Positions 62,634 through 64,000 of a stretch of DNA of 64,000 nt are shown piece after piece. This DNA is from Natrinema sp031626495 (GTDB taxonomy: Archaea; Halobacteriota; Halobacteria; Halobacteriales; Natrialbaceae). The position numbers and the translations under genes were made by a program. Positions within the stretch are counted from its first letter, which is position 1. Every line of letters begins with the position of its first letter. Location: contig NZ_JAMQOJ010000007.1 of assembly GCF_031626495.1 (NCBI RefSeq), forward strand, positions 298,047 through 362,046. The letters run 5' to 3'. The notes below the pieces were generated by a model, which saw only the letters and a program-made list of their open reading frames with translations, did no database searches and was not told the DNA's origin.

Positions 62634-63081
62634 GATGATATTACGCCATCATACGATATAAAGAGAACGGGATGAATAGTGCCTCTCAAGAGGAAAAAGG
62701 ATATTTTATAACTGGTTCGAACGTTCCTACGCCGAGACAGAGTTAGGGTTTGAACCTGCGCTCTATATTCTGCGTAACTCTACGAACAGCATCTGGAGTG
62801 GGTACAAATCTTGATAGTCACGAAACACATACCCTAAATCATATGAGATTTGTTCATCATAGAACAAATACCTCCTCCGCGGTGAACTCATCCTCTATAT
62901 TTAGCAGGCTGTTTCTGGTAGAAATCTGCCAACTCTGTCAGCTATTACTGAATACATAGCGCGAATCCAGCATGGATCAACGACCATTCAGAGGGTTGCC
63001 CAATCACTCAGTACAGGGCACCTAGTAAGCGCCAAATCGCGGAACGCTGTTGATGGAGAAAATACTGCTCTCCAGCCGCGG
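62634..63081. other. Intergenic region at the right edge of the island
   Basis: This 448-nt region has no convincing gene. It is AT-rich to about 62960, contains the second copy of the 19-nt repeat (62948-62966), and then returns to GC-rich sequence. A 69-codon frame at 62750-62959 shows no protein-like features. The sequence may include decayed insertion-element ends. Confidence 0.5.
62948..62966 (+). repeat. Right 19-nt direct repeat bordering the AT-rich island
   Basis: ctgaatacatagcgcgaat; partner of the copy at 60980-60998, with two mismatches at adjacent positions. Confidence 0.45.
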
Positions 63082-63683
63082 TCAAAGCGTGGGTAGAGAC
63101 TGCTGATCTCGCTCGCTGCGTGGCGTGGTGCCGAATTCGATTTGATCACAGTCTTGGCATATTCCAAGCCCCTGTACGGTTGTTAGTTGGGTATCGCACT
63201 CCGGACAGTGGCTCGGAGGCAGTGCCGCTGAATCAGGCGCGAACGGGAACAATTCGAGGTCGTCCGTTCTGAGAGCTGTAATCGCGTCCATGACTCCTGG
63301 TGAGCGTCACCCCGGAAGTGGGGGACGACGTTCGCCAATTGCTCTCCGGCAGACACAGCCAGGCACATCATCGGGGTCCGAAGCGTGGTCTGTGTTTCGT
63401 CGGTAAAAGTGGACGTGGTAGTCCGAACGTTGAACGGCGGTTGGATGCTGACTCCGTGCTCATCGGCCCACGCTTCCATCTGTTCGAACGCATCTATTGC
63501 GTCGCTGTAGGGTGTTTGGTTCGTGAGCGTGATTGCCCCCGGCCACGCGTGTACCGACAGGTTGTCAATATGGCCCGCTGCGTCGAGCTGGCGTAACGTG
63601 CCGATTTTGGTGTCGATTGGCTCTACTAGCTCATCCGGACGGACATGTACCTCGACAGTCAATTCATCGGTATGAATGTTCAT
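63082..63683 (-). pseudogene. Frameshifted haloarchaeal zinc-ribbon/HTH-type protein
   Basis: Two frames form one gene. The first, from ATG 63683, reads MNIHTDELTVEVHVRPDEL through TTTSTFTDETQTTLRTPMMCLAVSAGEQLANVVPHFRGDAHQES. The second resumes MDAITALRTDDLELFPFAPDSAALPPSHCPECDTQLTTVQGLGICQDCDQIEFG down to 63082. The frames join at about 63290-63300, where gagt-catggac lacks one base needed for ...ES-MDAI. The family, as I recall it, has both parts joined; the CPECD...CQDCD is a zinc ribbon. A one-base deletion or a sequencing error are both possible. Confidence 0.65.
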
Positions 63684-63884
63684 TAGGCACCCACGGCTGG
63701 GCGTAAAAGGTCTACAGGCCGAGTATAGATAACAATCCGTGAGATATGAAATTATTATCCCCACTAGTCAAGTATCTGTCTGTGGAGAATGCTTTGGTTG
63801 CTCAACTCGCACGTGTAGTGAGCGGGCAGTTCATCGATTTCGGAGTGAAACAAACAGAGCCGTCGTGCTGAACTCATTCTCTGG

Positions 63885-63900
63885 GCCTTGTTTGAACGCG
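63885..63900. repeat. Terminal inverted repeat of an IS5-like element
   Basis: gccttgtttgaacgcg lies just outside the end of the transposase gene and matches the MITE end (gccttgtttagacgc) in 13 of 15 positions. The other end is beyond the window. Confidence 0.55.
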
Positions 63901-63905
63901 TGATT

Positions 63906-64000
63906 TCACGGCTGTGAGTCATCGATGGCGCGTTCGATGTTGCGGACCGCGGATTTCATGACAAGTTCACGGAATTGTCCGAACCAGGTTCTCGACCAGA
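63906..64000 (-). CDS. IS5-like transposase, C-terminal end (partial)
   Basis: On the minus strand the last 95 nt read WSRTWFGQFRELVMKSAVRNIERAIDDSQP and then a TGA at 63906-63908. The RTWFGQFRELV...AVRN pattern is the C-terminal end of IS5-family (ISH-type) transposases. The start lies outside the window. The nearby terminal repeat at 63885-63900 is consistent with one end of the element. Confidence 0.7.
   Translation of the reverse strand, partial: WSRTWFGQFRELVMKSAVRNIERAIDDSQP

Noticed and set aside
62750..62959. A 69-codon frame in the right edge of the island
   Set aside because: No protein-like pattern; composition matches the AT-rich non-coding surroundings.
1..64000. tRNA or rRNA genes
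   Set aside because: I looked in the intergenic regions for T-loop and acceptor-stem patterns and found none that I could support.

Overview
The window is 64 kb of a haloarchaeal chromosome, most likely from the Natrialbales-type halophiles (genus inferred, not proven). The signs are very high GC with strong GC bias at third codon positions, acidic proteins, twin-arginine (Tat) signal peptides, Tat-type lipoproteins, archaeosine-precursor genes, a two-subunit 2-oxoacid:ferredoxin oxidoreductase and haloarchaeal small-protein families. I saw no rRNA, tRNA or CRISPR array.

Layout. 0.1-8.4 kb: thiamine control and synthesis (ThiR, Thi4), a methyltransferase, a thioesterase, a frameshifted Tat-exported alpha/beta hydrolase and a MATE exporter. 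8.5-14 kb: topoisomerase I converging on an APC permease that is translationally coupled to a peptide-type solute-binding lipoprotein. 14.3-18.5 kb: a 1405-residue HEAT-repeat protein fused to a PQQ-type propeller. 18.6-26.4 kb: sugar nucleotidyltransferase, nitrilase, PhoU-type regulator, NAD-kinase-like protein and a CinA-type protein. 26.5-29.1 kb: a winged-helix regulator with a putative operator next to two convergent paralogous propellers. 29.3-31.3 kb: queD-queE-queC for the 7-deazaguanine precursor of archaeosine. 31.9-40.1 kb: a Tat propeller, an iron alcohol dehydrogenase, a six-PAS histidine kinase, a VOC dioxygenase and a BKACE enzyme. 40.5-43.5 kb: a copper/metal cluster (two-domain multicopper oxidase, ZIP-type transporter with an extracytoplasmic domain, cupredoxin). 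43.6-48 kb: YqeC, MobA and a Cys-type formate dehydrogenase alpha subunit. 49-52.9 kb: an unknown protein, a PQQ alcohol dehydrogenase and a cupredoxin. 52.9-60.8 kb: NosL, an EamA transporter, an Lrp regulator, porAB and a PHP phosphoesterase.

The most interesting block is 49073-52876. The quinoprotein has the vicinal Cys pair and all four metal-ligand positions of lanthanide-dependent XoxF/PedH enzymes, including the extra Asp of the WDYD motif. It is followed by a Tat-exported cupredoxin that could accept electrons and preceded by a protein I do not recognise. The dehydrogenase itself has no signal peptide, which makes its location and export route an open question.

From about 60.98 kb the character changes. 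An AT-rich accessory island of about 2 kb is bounded by near-identical 19-nt direct repeats. It holds a Pro/Lys tandem-repeat secreted peptide, a 142-bp MITE with 16-bp inverted repeats and 8-bp target duplication, and a foreign-looking methyltransferase. It is followed by a frameshifted zinc-ribbon gene and the end of an IS5-like transposase whose terminal repeat resembles the MITE ends.
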